Origin: Olivibacter sp. SDN3
Lineage (GTDB): Bacteria; Bacteroidota; Bacteroidia; Sphingobacteriales; Sphingobacteriaceae
Direction of reading: 5' to 3'
Length of the DNA: 64,000 nt
NCBI RefSeq assembly: GCF_014334135.1
Contig: NZ_CP060497.1
Location: 1,178,001-1,242,000, forward strand
This document shows, piece after piece, positions 34,622 to 43,440 of this stretch. Both the position numbers and the translations under genes were made by a program. The notes beneath the pieces were generated by a model, which searched no databases, was not told the DNA's origin, and worked only from the letters and a program-made list of their open reading frames with translations. Within the stretch, counting starts at the first letter, position 1, and each line of letters starts with the position of its first letter.

Positions 34622-35899
34622 ATGACAAAAAATAATGGTAGTGCCAGCCGCATACGTTTTCTTATACTTGCTTTCCTCTTCATCAACGTTGTTATTAATT
34701 ATATGGACCGCAGCAATATTTCGGTAGCTGCACCGATACTGAGCAAGGAGTTAGGGTTCTCTACTGTTGAATTGGGATTAATTTTCTCTGCTTTTGGATG
34801 GAGTTATACCTTACTCCAGATACCCGGTGGATTATTGGTTGATCGCTTTGGACCACGCATGCTTTATACCTTCTCCTTGATCAGCTGGTCTGTTGCGACC
34901 TTATTACAGGGCTTTACCAGAACTTTTCAGGTATTGTTCAGTTTACGCTTATTAACTGGGGCCTTTGAAGCACCTGCCTACCCGATTAACAACCGTATTG
35001 CAACCTCTTGGTTTCCAAACCATGAACGTGCCACGGCTATAGGCATTTATACTTCGGGACAATTTATTGGCTTAGCCTTTCTAACGCCTTTACTCATGGC
35101 TGTTCAACACCTGGCCGGATGGAGGGGGCTCTTTTTTATAACCGGCGCTGTAGGCATTATCTGGGGTGTCTTATGGTATGTCCTGTACCGTGACCCTCAA
35201 AAACATCCATTAGCTAATGACGCCGAACGCGCTTATATCCAAGATGGCGGCGGGCTCATAAATACGGCCAATACCGCTAAAAAAAAGTTCCGGAGAACAG
35301 ACTTTATACAAGTGCTCTCAAGTCGAAAATTATGGGGTATATATTTGGGCCAATTTGCCGTTAATGCAACTTTATGGTTCTTTCTCACGTGGTTCCCCAG
35401 CTATCTGGTCACTTTTAGAGGGCTTGATTTTTTATCATCCGGCTATCTTGCCTCAGCTCCTTTCCTAGCCGCTTTCATCGGAGTTGTCTGCGCCGGATTT
35501 TTCTCAGATTTGCTCATAAGAAAAGGTTATTCTATTGACATAGCAAGAAAGACACCTGTTATTGTTGGGCTCCTATTATCTACACTTATTATCGGTGCAA
35601 ATTTCGTGGACAGCACCTTCTTTGTTATTTTATTTCTCGCATTGGCCTTTTTTGGCAATGGCTTAGCTTCAATCACCTGGGTTTTTGTATCTACATTAGC
35701 ACCTAAAGACTTAATCGGTTTAACGGGAGGCGTATTTAATTTTATTGGAGCAACAGCTTCTATTATCGTTCCACTTGTTATCGGATATTTGGTGCGGGAT
35801 GGAAACTTTGAACCTGCATTAACCTTCGTTGCGGCAATGGCTTTGCTTGGAGCGCTCTCTTATATTTTTTTAGTAGGACGTATAAAAGCAACAGCATGA
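34622..35899 (+). CDS. dgoT: MFS sugar-acid transporter (ACS family, galactonate/hexuronate type)
   Basis: Twelve-helix major-facilitator importer of 425 residues. The family block NYMDRSNISVAAP lies at the end of helix 1 (about 23-35), with LLQIPGGLLVDRFGPR (about 61-76) between helices 2 and 3. The sequence matches the anion:cation symporter family, which takes up galactonate, glucarate or hexuronates with protons. Placement between aldolase and kinase genes points to galactonate. Its stop overlaps the start of the kinase by four bases (ATGA). The gene symbol is by analogy. Confidence 0.82.
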   Translation: MTKNNGSASRIRFLILAFLFINVVINYMDRSNISVAAPILSKELGFSTVELGLIFSAFGWSYTLLQIPGGLLVDRFGPRMLYTFSLISWSVATLLQGFTRTFQVLFSLRLLTGAFEAPAYPINNRIATSWFPNHERATAIGIYTSGQFIGLAFLTPLLMAVQHLAGWRGLFFITGAVGIIWGVLWYVLYRDPQKHPLANDAERAYIQDGGGLINTANTAKKKFRRTDFIQVLSSRKLWGIYLGQFAVNATLWFFLTWFPSYLVTFRGLDFLSSGYLASAPFLAAFIGVVCAGFFSDLLIRKGYSIDIARKTPVIVGLLLSTLIIGANFVDSTFFVILFLALAFFGNGLASITWVFVSTLAPKDLIGLTGGVFNFIGATASIIVPLVIGYLVRDGNFEPALTFVAAMALLGALSYIFLVGRIKATA

Positions 35900-36870
35900 G
35901 CAAAAAGATACTATTTATTAGTTGTGATTGGGGCACCACCAACTTCCGATTAAGGGTCATAGGAACCGAAGACCTGGAGGTTTTAGGCGAAGAGGCCTCA
36001 GATTGGGGTATTCAACGAATCAATATCCAGTGGAAAAAAACGTCAAAATCAGAAAAAAACCGTGAAAAGTTCTTTTGTGATGTATTAATTAAACACTTGG
36101 ATGCGCTGTCAAAAAAACTAAAGCTTGCACTTTATGATGTGCCTATCCTCGTATCAGGTATGGCTTCTGCTAATATTGGATTTAAGCCTATTGATTATAA
36201 ACCGCTTCCTTTCAATATGAATGGAAGCAATTTACTGATCGATCATTTCTCCTATGGTCAACTGAAAGGTTTAGTTATTTCGGGCGTATGTACAGACACT
36301 GACGTTATACGTGGAGAGGAAACACAATTGATGGGAGCTTTTGACACCTTAACCAACAGAGATGGCTTCCATTGCTTCATCATTCCGGGCACCCATTCGA
36401 AGCATATTTTCGTAGAACAGCAAGAGGCCATATCTTTTAAAACGTATCTGACCGGAGAATTTTTTGAACTTTTATCCACTAAAAGTATCCTGCAGCATTC
36501 GCTCAAAACAGCCGAGACCTTTAAACACCTTTCCCATCAATCAAGCTTTCAAAAAGGTGTAAAGCATGGCCTGCATCGCAATTTTCTCCATGAAGTTTTC
36601 CAGGTGCGCACAGCAGACATCTTTCAAAAACACACAAAAGAGGAGAATTATTTTTATCTAAGTGGTCTTGTAATCGGCACCGAATTAAAAGATTTACTGC
36701 AAGTACAACCGTCATGCCAATACCATTTAGTTACTTCTTCAGCATTAGCTCCGTATTATGGATTGGCACTTCAGGAACTAAACATTACTTACACCTTACA
36801 CCATTCGGAGAAAGCCTTAATCAAAGGGCATTACCAAATGTATCAACAATATTATCAAAACTCGTTCTAA
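35896..36870 (+). CDS. dgoK: 2-keto-3-deoxygalactonate kinase (DgoK family)
   Basis: ATP-dependent phosphorylation of 2-keto-3-deoxygalactonate before aldol cleavage. The 324-residue protein begins with the phosphate-1 motif FISCDWGTTNFRLRVI (about 6-21) and has VSGMASANIGF, the Arg/Glu block VIRGEETQLMGA (about 135-146) and IPGTHSKHI, all family features. Translation is coupled to the transporter by a four-base overlap. No dehydratase or dehydrogenase of the pathway lies beside it. Confidence 0.85.
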   Translation: MSKKILFISCDWGTTNFRLRVIGTEDLEVLGEEASDWGIQRINIQWKKTSKSEKNREKFFCDVLIKHLDALSKKLKLALYDVPILVSGMASANIGFKPIDYKPLPFNMNGSNLLIDHFSYGQLKGLVISGVCTDTDVIRGEETQLMGAFDTLTNRDGFHCFIIPGTHSKHIFVEQQEAISFKTYLTGEFFELLSTKSILQHSLKTAETFKHLSHQSSFQKGVKHGLHRNFLHEVFQVRTADIFQKHTKEENYFYLSGLVIGTELKDLLQVQPSCQYHLVTSSALAPYYGLALQELNITYTLHHSEKALIKGHYQMYQQYYQNSF

Positions 36871-36927
36871 ATAAAGATTTCTTGATAAATCTATTTTTTT
36901 GCTTGCTATTATGCTTTTAATAAGCCC

Positions 36928-36935
36928 TATCTTTG
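36928..36935 (+). promoter_or_regulatory. Possible -7 element for cydAB
   Basis: TATCTTTG fits TAnnTTTG and lies 40 bases before the cydA ATG. A TTG at 36903-36905 is 22 bases upstream, one base more than usual. Confidence 0.45.
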
Positions 36936-36974
36936 CCATAATTACTTCTTTTTACTCTTAAAAGAAAAGTCGAT

Positions 36975-38309
36975 ATGGACGATTTCTTAGCCGCTCGCTC
37001 ACAAATGGCCCTTTCCCTAGGCTTTCACATTATTTTTGCCTGTATTGGTATGGTCATGCCGTTCTTCATGGCTATTGCTCATTATAAGTGGTTAAAAACT
37101 AGCGAGCCTGTTTATAAGAATGTCACCAAAGCCTGGAGTAAGGGGGTTGCTATCTTTTTTGCAACCGGAGCGGTATCTGGCACCGTATTGTCTTTTGAAT
37201 TAGGGCTGCTTTGGCCAACTTTCATGGAGCATGCCGGTCCTATATTTGGCATGCCCTTTTCCTTAGAGGGCACAGCATTTTTTATCGAGGCAATTGCCTT
37301 AGGTTTTTTCTTATATGGTTGGGATAAGTTTAATCCCTGGTTTCATTGGTTTACCGGTGTAGTAGTGGGTATAAGCGGTTTAGCTTCCGGTATATTGGTG
37401 GTATCTGCCAACGCATGGATGAACAGTCCGGCAGGATTTGATTACATTAATGGGCAATATCTTAATATAGATCCAATCAAAGCCATGTTTAACGGTGCTT
37501 GGTTTTCACAGGCACTTCATATGACTATCGCGGCTTTTGTAGCTACCGGCTTTGCCGTCGCCGGCGTACACGCGCTCATGATATTAAAAGGTAAGCATAT
37601 CTTATTCCATCAGAAAGCCTTTCGGATTGCTGCCATCTTTGCGACCATTGCGGCAGTTCTTCAACCATTGAGTGGAGATATTTCCGCTAAGGATGTGGCA
37701 AAAAGGCAACCAGCTAAACTAGCTGCTATGGAAGCACATTTTCACACAGAACGTAATGCGCCTTTGATTGTTGGCGGATTGGTTAACGCACAAACCGCTG
37801 AGGTAAAATATGCGGTTAAAATCCCTGGCTTGCTCAGTTGGATGGCGCATGGCGATAGTGATGCAGAAGTGATCGGTTTAGATCGTATTCCGAAGGAACA
37901 TCACCCCCCAATTGCCATTACCCATTATTCCTTTCAAGTAATGGTGGGTTTAGGTATGCTGATGATGGCATTATCCATCATCTATTTTATCGCCTTATGG
38001 AGGCAGAAAAACTGGCTTAAAAGCAGATGGTTATTACACCTTTTTGTTGCGACAATTCCTTTGGGTTTTATCGCTATTGAGGCTGGATGGATGGTCACAG
38101 AAATCGGAAGGCAACCCTGGATTATTAACGGTATTATGCTTACGGTCGATGCGGTAACACCCATGCCAGGTATAGTCTATTCCTTTTATCTGTTTACCAT
38201 GGTTTATATTTCTTTATCGTGTATTGTGGTTTTTTTATTGTATCGGCAGATAAAAATGGTAGGTAAACTATACGATGTTACCGAAGACAAAACACCTCAT
38301 AAATACTAG
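36975..38309 (+). CDS. cydA: Cytochrome bd oxidase subunit I
   Basis: Quinol-oxidising, haem-bearing subunit of the high-affinity terminal oxidase. The 444-residue membrane protein opens MDDFLAARSQMALSLGFHIIFA with the haem b595-type His near residue 19. It has RNAPLIVGG in the periplasmic region and the signature EIGRQPW (about 375-381). The quinol-binding loop is short, as in the non-E. coli-type CydA group. cydB follows after five bases. No cydX or cydCD genes are in the window. Confidence 0.95.
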   Translation: MDDFLAARSQMALSLGFHIIFACIGMVMPFFMAIAHYKWLKTSEPVYKNVTKAWSKGVAIFFATGAVSGTVLSFELGLLWPTFMEHAGPIFGMPFSLEGTAFFIEAIALGFFLYGWDKFNPWFHWFTGVVVGISGLASGILVVSANAWMNSPAGFDYINGQYLNIDPIKAMFNGAWFSQALHMTIAAFVATGFAVAGVHALMILKGKHILFHQKAFRIAAIFATIAAVLQPLSGDISAKDVAKRQPAKLAAMEAHFHTERNAPLIVGGLVNAQTAEVKYAVKIPGLLSWMAHGDSDAEVIGLDRIPKEHHPPIAITHYSFQVMVGLGMLMMALSIIYFIALWRQKNWLKSRWLLHLFVATIPLGFIAIEAGWMVTEIGRQPWIINGIMLTVDAVTPMPGIVYSFYLFTMVYISLSCIVVFLLYRQIKMVGKLYDVTEDKTPHKY

Positions 38310-38314
38310 AAAAA

Positions 38315-39334
38315 ATGCTATATGTAGTAATTGCTTTTCTATGGGCTTCCATCTGGCTTTATCTTCTTTTGGGTGGAGCAGATTTCGGTGCCGGTGTCAT
38401 TGAGTTGGTTACCAACCGTGAAAACCGCACCAAGACCCGATCTACCATGTATCGTGCCATAGGCCCGATTTGGGAGGCCAACCATATGTGGTTGATCATT
38501 GCTATTGTTATTCTATTTGTTGGCTTTCCGAAGATTTACACAACCATGTCTGTTTTTGTGCATATACCGTTAACCGCTATGCTGCTCGGCATCATTGCCC
38601 GCGGAACCGCCTTTGTCTTTCGTAATTACGACGCTGTTGACGATCATATGCAGAACATCTATAATAGGATATTTGTATACTCCAGTGCTATAACTCCCTT
38701 TTTCTTAGGCATCATAGCTGCGAGCACGGTCAGCGGACAAATTGATCCGAATGCAGGCGACTTTCTTTCAGCCTACCTGTACAGTTGGTTGAATAGCTTC
38801 GGTTTGTCTGTAGGTCTCTTCACGGTATGTATTTGTGGTTTTTTGGCAGCTATTTACATCATTGGAGAAGTGAATACTGTGGCCGATAGACAACATTTTA
38901 TCCGTATGTCAAAAAGGATGATTATTGCCGCCTTCTTTTCTGGCGGACTTGTTTTTGCCGCTGCGCAATATGAGGGGATCCCCTTAGTAGAATGGATTTT
39001 TGGTCAATGGGTAGGAAGTATTGCCATTGCGTTAGCGAGTATCTCTTTGCTAGCACTTTGGTTTTCTCTAGACAAAAATAGACCTGTCCTTATCCGGCTA
39101 CTAGCTGGATTTCAAATAAGTATGATTTTATTAGCGGCAACTTATGTACATTTTCCGAATATCGTCTTGCTAAAAGACGATACAGCACTATCCTTATTGG
39201 ATGATGCTGGATTGGATAAAACTATTGAAGCCCTGGCTTGGGCGTTGATGATAGGCAGTGTTTTTATTTTACCGTCACTTTTTTATTTGATTTATAGTTT
39301 CGAAAGGAGGAAAAACCCTGAAGAAATTGCCTGA
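38315..39334 (+). CDS. cydB: Cytochrome bd oxidase subunit II
   Basis: Second subunit of the bd oxidase with 339 residues and about nine membrane helices. Family blocks are LYLLLGGADFGAGVIEL (about 16-32), the RAIGPIWEANHMWLI element (about 47-61) with the conserved Trp-Glu, and FPNIVL near the C terminus. It begins five bases after cydA and ends before a convergent receptor gene. No terminator is obvious in the 64 bases between them. Confidence 0.95.
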   Translation: MLYVVIAFLWASIWLYLLLGGADFGAGVIELVTNRENRTKTRSTMYRAIGPIWEANHMWLIIAIVILFVGFPKIYTTMSVFVHIPLTAMLLGIIARGTAFVFRNYDAVDDHMQNIYNRIFVYSSAITPFFLGIIAASTVSGQIDPNAGDFLSAYLYSWLNSFGLSVGLFTVCICGFLAAIYIIGEVNTVADRQHFIRMSKRMIIAAFFSGGLVFAAAQYEGIPLVEWIFGQWVGSIAIALASISLLALWFSLDKNRPVLIRLLAGFQISMILLAATYVHFPNIVLLKDDTALSLLDDAGLDKTIEALAWALMIGSVFILPSLFYLIYSFERRKNPEEIA

Positions 39335-39398
39335 AGAAATAATAAAGGCCATCAGCATTTCACTGACGACCGTAAAATTAGTATTATCTAAAGACGTT

Positions 39399-41780
39399 TT
39401 AGAAACTATAAGCAACACCTAAGCGATAATTACGTGGCGCTTCGGCCTGCCAATAGTAATAATCTAGATATGGTGTCCCAAGGTATAGGTATTCATCAAG
39501 GATATTGTATACATTAGCGGTTACACGTATATTATTTTTTGTCCAAAATATTCCCCCATCCAATTTAAAATAGTCAGGCAACGGAATAACTCCTTCCGCT
39601 CCATCCCAGCTCCAGGTACGGCGATCTACTTGATATTCAAATCCGCCGGAAATACCAATACCTTTCAATGGTCCTCGTTGAATTTCATAGCCTAACCAAG
39701 CATTTGCTACCTGTTGCGCGTAGCCTGGAACCTTGGTCCCAACTTGCGACTGTATCGGTGCGGTTTCACTCGCCTTAGAAATCTCCGAATTGGTATAAGC
39801 ATAATTCAATATCACATTGAATCCCTCTACAAGTTCTCCCCGTACATCAAACTCAATACCATCGGTTCGGGTCTGTCCGATATCTATTACAAAGCTTTCG
39901 TTTGGATTATTGTTTGGGTCTTGTGTCAGTGTATTATTCTTCAGGATACGATAAGCCGATAAGGTCGTATTAATTTTTCCGTCCAGCCAATCTCTTTTTA
40001 ATCCCAGCTCCATATTATTTCCGGTAATCGGTTTCGGCGCATCTCCACTTCTCATTCTCGCCGCCTGTGGAATAAATGTTTGGTCGTATAAAGCATATGC
40101 TGTTGTCGCTTTGGCAATCGTTGCACTGAGTCCAAATCTAGGTGTGAATTTTTTTTCTGTGATAGGCTCGGCACCATAACTTGATTGCTTAACATAGGTA
40201 TACCGTCCAGCTAATGTCAGGCGTATACGATTTTCGAAAAATCCCAGTTCGTCCTGCACATATATCCCTGAATAACTTTGGTCAATCATTCCGCCGGTTC
40301 CCCGCGATTGCAGAGGTGTATCATAATCAAAATTTGGATAGCCATTTACCGGAGCGCCATATACCGGAGCATTTACATTAAACAGCCCCTCCCCCGCAGA
40401 ATCCAAAGCATGCGACTGCCCCCAATCTGCGATATAATGCTTAGTCCCTAAATCAAGTCCCCCCAGTATACGATGCCGTACTTTACCAGTGGTCACATCC
40501 CCATTTAGGTAAACCTGTCCGAACCTATACTCGCTAGCAGCTTCCCAAACACCAACACTTCTTAAAATGGTACCATCTTCATTCACCTCATCTGGCCACA
40601 GCGATGTACCTTTTTGGTAGTAATTAAAATATGCTCCTTTTGCCGTCAGCTTCCAGTTGCGGTCAATCTGATGATCTAAGGTTACGAAGGCACTGTGATC
40701 ATTGATGATAGTAGGCGGTAGGCCTGGATCGGCCATGGTAAACTCCCGAGGCAGACTTGCATAACCATTATGACCAAAAACATATGCGGAACCAACATCT
40801 GACATCTTCGCATGCTGATAAGTATATTCGGCGGTTAAGGTCGTTTGATCATTGACCTTATACATTAATACTGGCGCAATACTGTAACGATCACTATATT
40901 CATAGGCACGAAACGAGTTTTTCGTTTGTCCCATCAGGTTCAGTCTGTACAATAATTTCCCTGAGTCATTGATCTTACCATCAAGGTCCAAAGTTGTACG
41001 ATAAAGATCGAAACTGCCTAAATTAAAGGTAGCCTCCCCATTAAAATCTCTGCCGGTTGGTTTCTTCGTTACCACATTATAGATACCGCTCGGCTCCCCA
41101 TTGGACATCATAAAACCTGATGGCCCTTTTACAATTTCTATAGCTTCCACGAAACTCATATCTTCTGTCAGCGGCCCCCATGATCCAGTTACATTCATAC
41201 CGTTACGAAATGCAGCTAGGCGTGAACCCCTGGCATTGACATTGGTATATAAGTCGCTCCAATGTTCTTTTCGGATAGCCCCACTGAAATTTCGCAACAC
41301 GCCGTCGCTCATACTGATTACCTGTTGATCCGCTAAGGTTTTCGCTGTGATTACCTGTATGTTCTGAGGAACCTCGATTAATGGCGTATTTAAGCGTAAA
41401 TCGGGAGACAGTGTATCGACTTTATATTGTTTTTTATGAGAAGATACAATTACCTCCTCCAACTGCTCATTCGTCGCATCCACGTAAAAGTCTTCAATAA
41501 CATCGTTTCTTCCTACTAGACGAATGGCCCTTTCTTGTTGCTGCACACCAACTGCGGATAATACTAAGGTGTAATCTCCTTCTTTTAAGCCTGAAATCTC
41601 GTATTTGCCATCAATTTCTGTTTTGGCACCGATTTTAGTACCCTTTATCCAAACAGAAATCCCCGAGATAGGCTCATCTGAGCGATTTCGAACGGTACCC
41701 CTAATGGTAATTCCTGAAACATTTTGTGCATTTGCACTGCTAATGATTAGCAATAGGCTGATAATTAAAAGCTTTTTCAA
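39399..41780 (-). CDS. TonB-dependent siderophore-type receptor
   Basis: Outer-membrane importer. From the TTG at 41780 the product has 793 residues and starts with a typical signal peptide, MKKLLIISLLLIISSANA. A CarboxypepD-regulatory-like domain (about 24-105), a plug (about 125-235; VPQNIQVITAKTL, AFRNGMNVTG, EAIEIVKGPSGFM) and a 22-strand-type barrel ending YRLGVAYSF follow. The plug blocks match TonB siderophore receptors of the FhuA/FpvA group. The longer frame from GTG 41816 starts inside the promoter and is rejected. The upstream palindrome suggests repression, perhaps by iron. No siderophore genes adjoin it. Confidence 0.9.
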   Translation of the reverse strand: MKKLLIISLLLIISSANAQNVSGITIRGTVRNRSDEPISGISVWIKGTKIGAKTEIDGKYEISGLKEGDYTLVLSAVGVQQQERAIRLVGRNDVIEDFYVDATNEQLEEVIVSSHKKQYKVDTLSPDLRLNTPLIEVPQNIQVITAKTLADQQVISMSDGVLRNFSGAIRKEHWSDLYTNVNARGSRLAAFRNGMNVTGSWGPLTEDMSFVEAIEIVKGPSGFMMSNGEPSGIYNVVTKKPTGRDFNGEATFNLGSFDLYRTTLDLDGKINDSGKLLYRLNLMGQTKNSFRAYEYSDRYSIAPVLMYKVNDQTTLTAEYTYQHAKMSDVGSAYVFGHNGYASLPREFTMADPGLPPTIINDHSAFVTLDHQIDRNWKLTAKGAYFNYYQKGTSLWPDEVNEDGTILRSVGVWEAASEYRFGQVYLNGDVTTGKVRHRILGGLDLGTKHYIADWGQSHALDSAGEGLFNVNAPVYGAPVNGYPNFDYDTPLQSRGTGGMIDQSYSGIYVQDELGFFENRIRLTLAGRYTYVKQSSYGAEPITEKKFTPRFGLSATIAKATTAYALYDQTFIPQAARMRSGDAPKPITGNNMELGLKRDWLDGKINTTLSAYRILKNNTLTQDPNNNPNESFVIDIGQTRTDGIEFDVRGELVEGFNVILNYAYTNSEISKASETAPIQSQVGTKVPGYAQQVANAWLGYEIQRGPLKGIGISGGFEYQVDRRTWSWDGAEGVIPLPDYFKLDGGIFWTKNNIRVTANVYNILDEYLYLGTPYLDYYYWQAEAPRNYRLGVAYSF

Positions 41781-41815
41781 TTTATTTAGAATAATTCTTA
41801 TTAAACAGTTTCGCA

Positions 41816-41854
41816 CAAACGTACAATTTGTTCAACAACTTGTCAATAGTTGTT
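41816..41854 (-). promoter_or_regulatory. Promoter and operator-like palindrome of the TonB-dependent receptor
   Basis: Minus-strand TTG (41846-41844), a 20-base spacer and TACGTTTG (41823-41816) match the Bacteroidetes consensus. The inverted repeat AACAACT-N7-AGTTGTT (41834-41854) covers the -33 element, the expected place for a repressor site. Transcription would begin near 41811, with a leader of about 30 bases to the TTG at 41780. Confidence 0.65.
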
Positions 41855-41907
41855 TAGAATTATTTTAAATAAAACAACAAAAGTCTTAACTATTTACGCT
41901 ATGGCTG

Positions 41908-43410
41908 TTATATAAAATCGTCATCGGCGAGGTCATCTGCATCATTATCAAAGCTAGCATTGAACAAACTTCCGAACATGTCAGAAAATCCAAATCCACC
42001 ATTTAGGTAACTTTTATTCAGCTGAGAAAATTCAGCAAGGCCGTGTAACACAAACTCCATCAGTAAAAGTGTTTGATTATCTGTTAGCTTTTTATGGAAC
42101 TCTTTTGTTACACCTTCTAATCCGGGTACGTGTTTCAACAATCGTCCATATTCTCCGTCAGTAACCGCATCCGTAATGTCCAGCCTATTTCCATTGGTAA
42201 ACCAATCGACTATTTCAACATAGGGGTTTGTTGCGTTTTTATTTTTCTTTATTTTCTCCGGATCGGGGAAATACTGCGCAAACACGTTTTTTATTGCGCT
42301 TCCAATGAGCTTATTGGCCACATGAAGAGGTCCCTCCAGTTCGCCTTCATATACCAATTCTATTTTCCCGGTAATAGCTGGAATAATACCTGCTAGGTCT
42401 GCTATTCTCGCTACGGTGCTTTTTTCTTTGTTGATCAGCATCCTTCGCTCAGCCGTACTCACTAGATTTTCGTAAGCAGCGATGGTCAATCGAGCAGAAA
42501 CTCCAGATTTTTGATCGATAAACTCACTTTTCCTTGCTTCAAAGGCCACTTGTTCGATTAAATTCCTTAACAAACCGTCTACCTCAATACTTGCTTTTTG
42601 GGCTGCCGATAATCGTGCTTCCTGCAAAGTGATGCTTTTAGAAGTTTCGATGTCTTTTGGATAATGCGTGAGTATCTGGCTTTCAATTCGATCTTTTAAT
42701 GGAGTTACAATGGACCCCCTATTGGTATAGTCCTCCGGATTAGCGGTAAAAACAAACTCGATGTCCAGAGGTAAGCGTAATTTAAAGCCCCTAATCTGTA
42801 TGTCCCTTTCCTGTAACATATTAAAGAGAGCTACCTGTATGCGAGCCTGTAAATCGGGGAGTTCGTTAATAACAAAAATCCCTCGGTGTGCCCGCGGAAT
42901 CAATCCAAAGTGGATCACGCGCTCATCATTATAGGTCAGTTTTAGCGTTGCGGCTTTTATAGGATCTACATCTCCCACTAAATCAGCCACCGTAACATCC
43001 GGCGTTGCCAGTTTTTCCGTATACCGTTCACTTCTATGCAGCCAGGCAATGGCTGTATTATCACCTTTGTTTTCAATTTCATGCTTGGCGTACCAAGATA
43101 TTGGACTCAACGGATCGTCGAAGATCTCACTTCCCTCGATGTAAGGAACATACTCATCCAATAAATTTACCATTAGTCGTGCTATCCGGGTTTTAGCCTG
43201 CCCACGTAACCCTAATAGCAGTATATTATGGCGAGAGAGAATTGCTGTATGCAACTCAGGTATAACTGTTTCATCGTAACCTAAAACCCCTTCAAAATCC
43301 GCTCTATTCTTTTGTAGTTGTTTAATTAAATTTTCCCTTAACTCGTCTTTTACTGATCGGCTTTTATATCCGGAAGCTTTTAATTCACCTAACGTTTTTA
43401 TTGTTGCCAT
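41908..43410 (-). CDS. MoxR/ChlI-like AAA+ ATPase
   Basis: A 500-residue protein (from ATG 43410) related to magnesium-chelatase ChlI and MoxR ATPases. A Walker A-like loop lies in LLLGLRGQAKTRIARLM (about 62-78) and is atypical, with GLRGQAKT in place of GxxGxGKT. A Walker B-like GIFVINELPDL (about 180-190) also departs from the norm, having Asn-Glu where Asp-Glu is usual. The sensor region FVFTANPEDYTNRGSIVTPLKDR is well kept. A VWA protein gene lies 30 bases upstream, the usual partner. Such pairs act as chaperones for assembling metalloproteins or complexes. The client is unknown. Confidence 0.82.
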   Translation of the reverse strand: MATIKTLGELKASGYKSRSVKDELRENLIKQLQKNRADFEGVLGYDETVIPELHTAILSRHNILLLGLRGQAKTRIARLMVNLLDEYVPYIEGSEIFDDPLSPISWYAKHEIENKGDNTAIAWLHRSERYTEKLATPDVTVADLVGDVDPIKAATLKLTYNDERVIHFGLIPRAHRGIFVINELPDLQARIQVALFNMLQERDIQIRGFKLRLPLDIEFVFTANPEDYTNRGSIVTPLKDRIESQILTHYPKDIETSKSITLQEARLSAAQKASIEVDGLLRNLIEQVAFEARKSEFIDQKSGVSARLTIAAYENLVSTAERRMLINKEKSTVARIADLAGIIPAITGKIELVYEGELEGPLHVANKLIGSAIKNVFAQYFPDPEKIKKNKNATNPYVEIVDWFTNGNRLDITDAVTDGEYGRLLKHVPGLEGVTKEFHKKLTDNQTLLLMEFVLHGLAEFSQLNKSYLNGGFGFSDMFGSLFNASFDNDADDLADDDFI

Positions 43411-43440
43411 AAATATTTTTTTATTCATTTTGCTAACATC

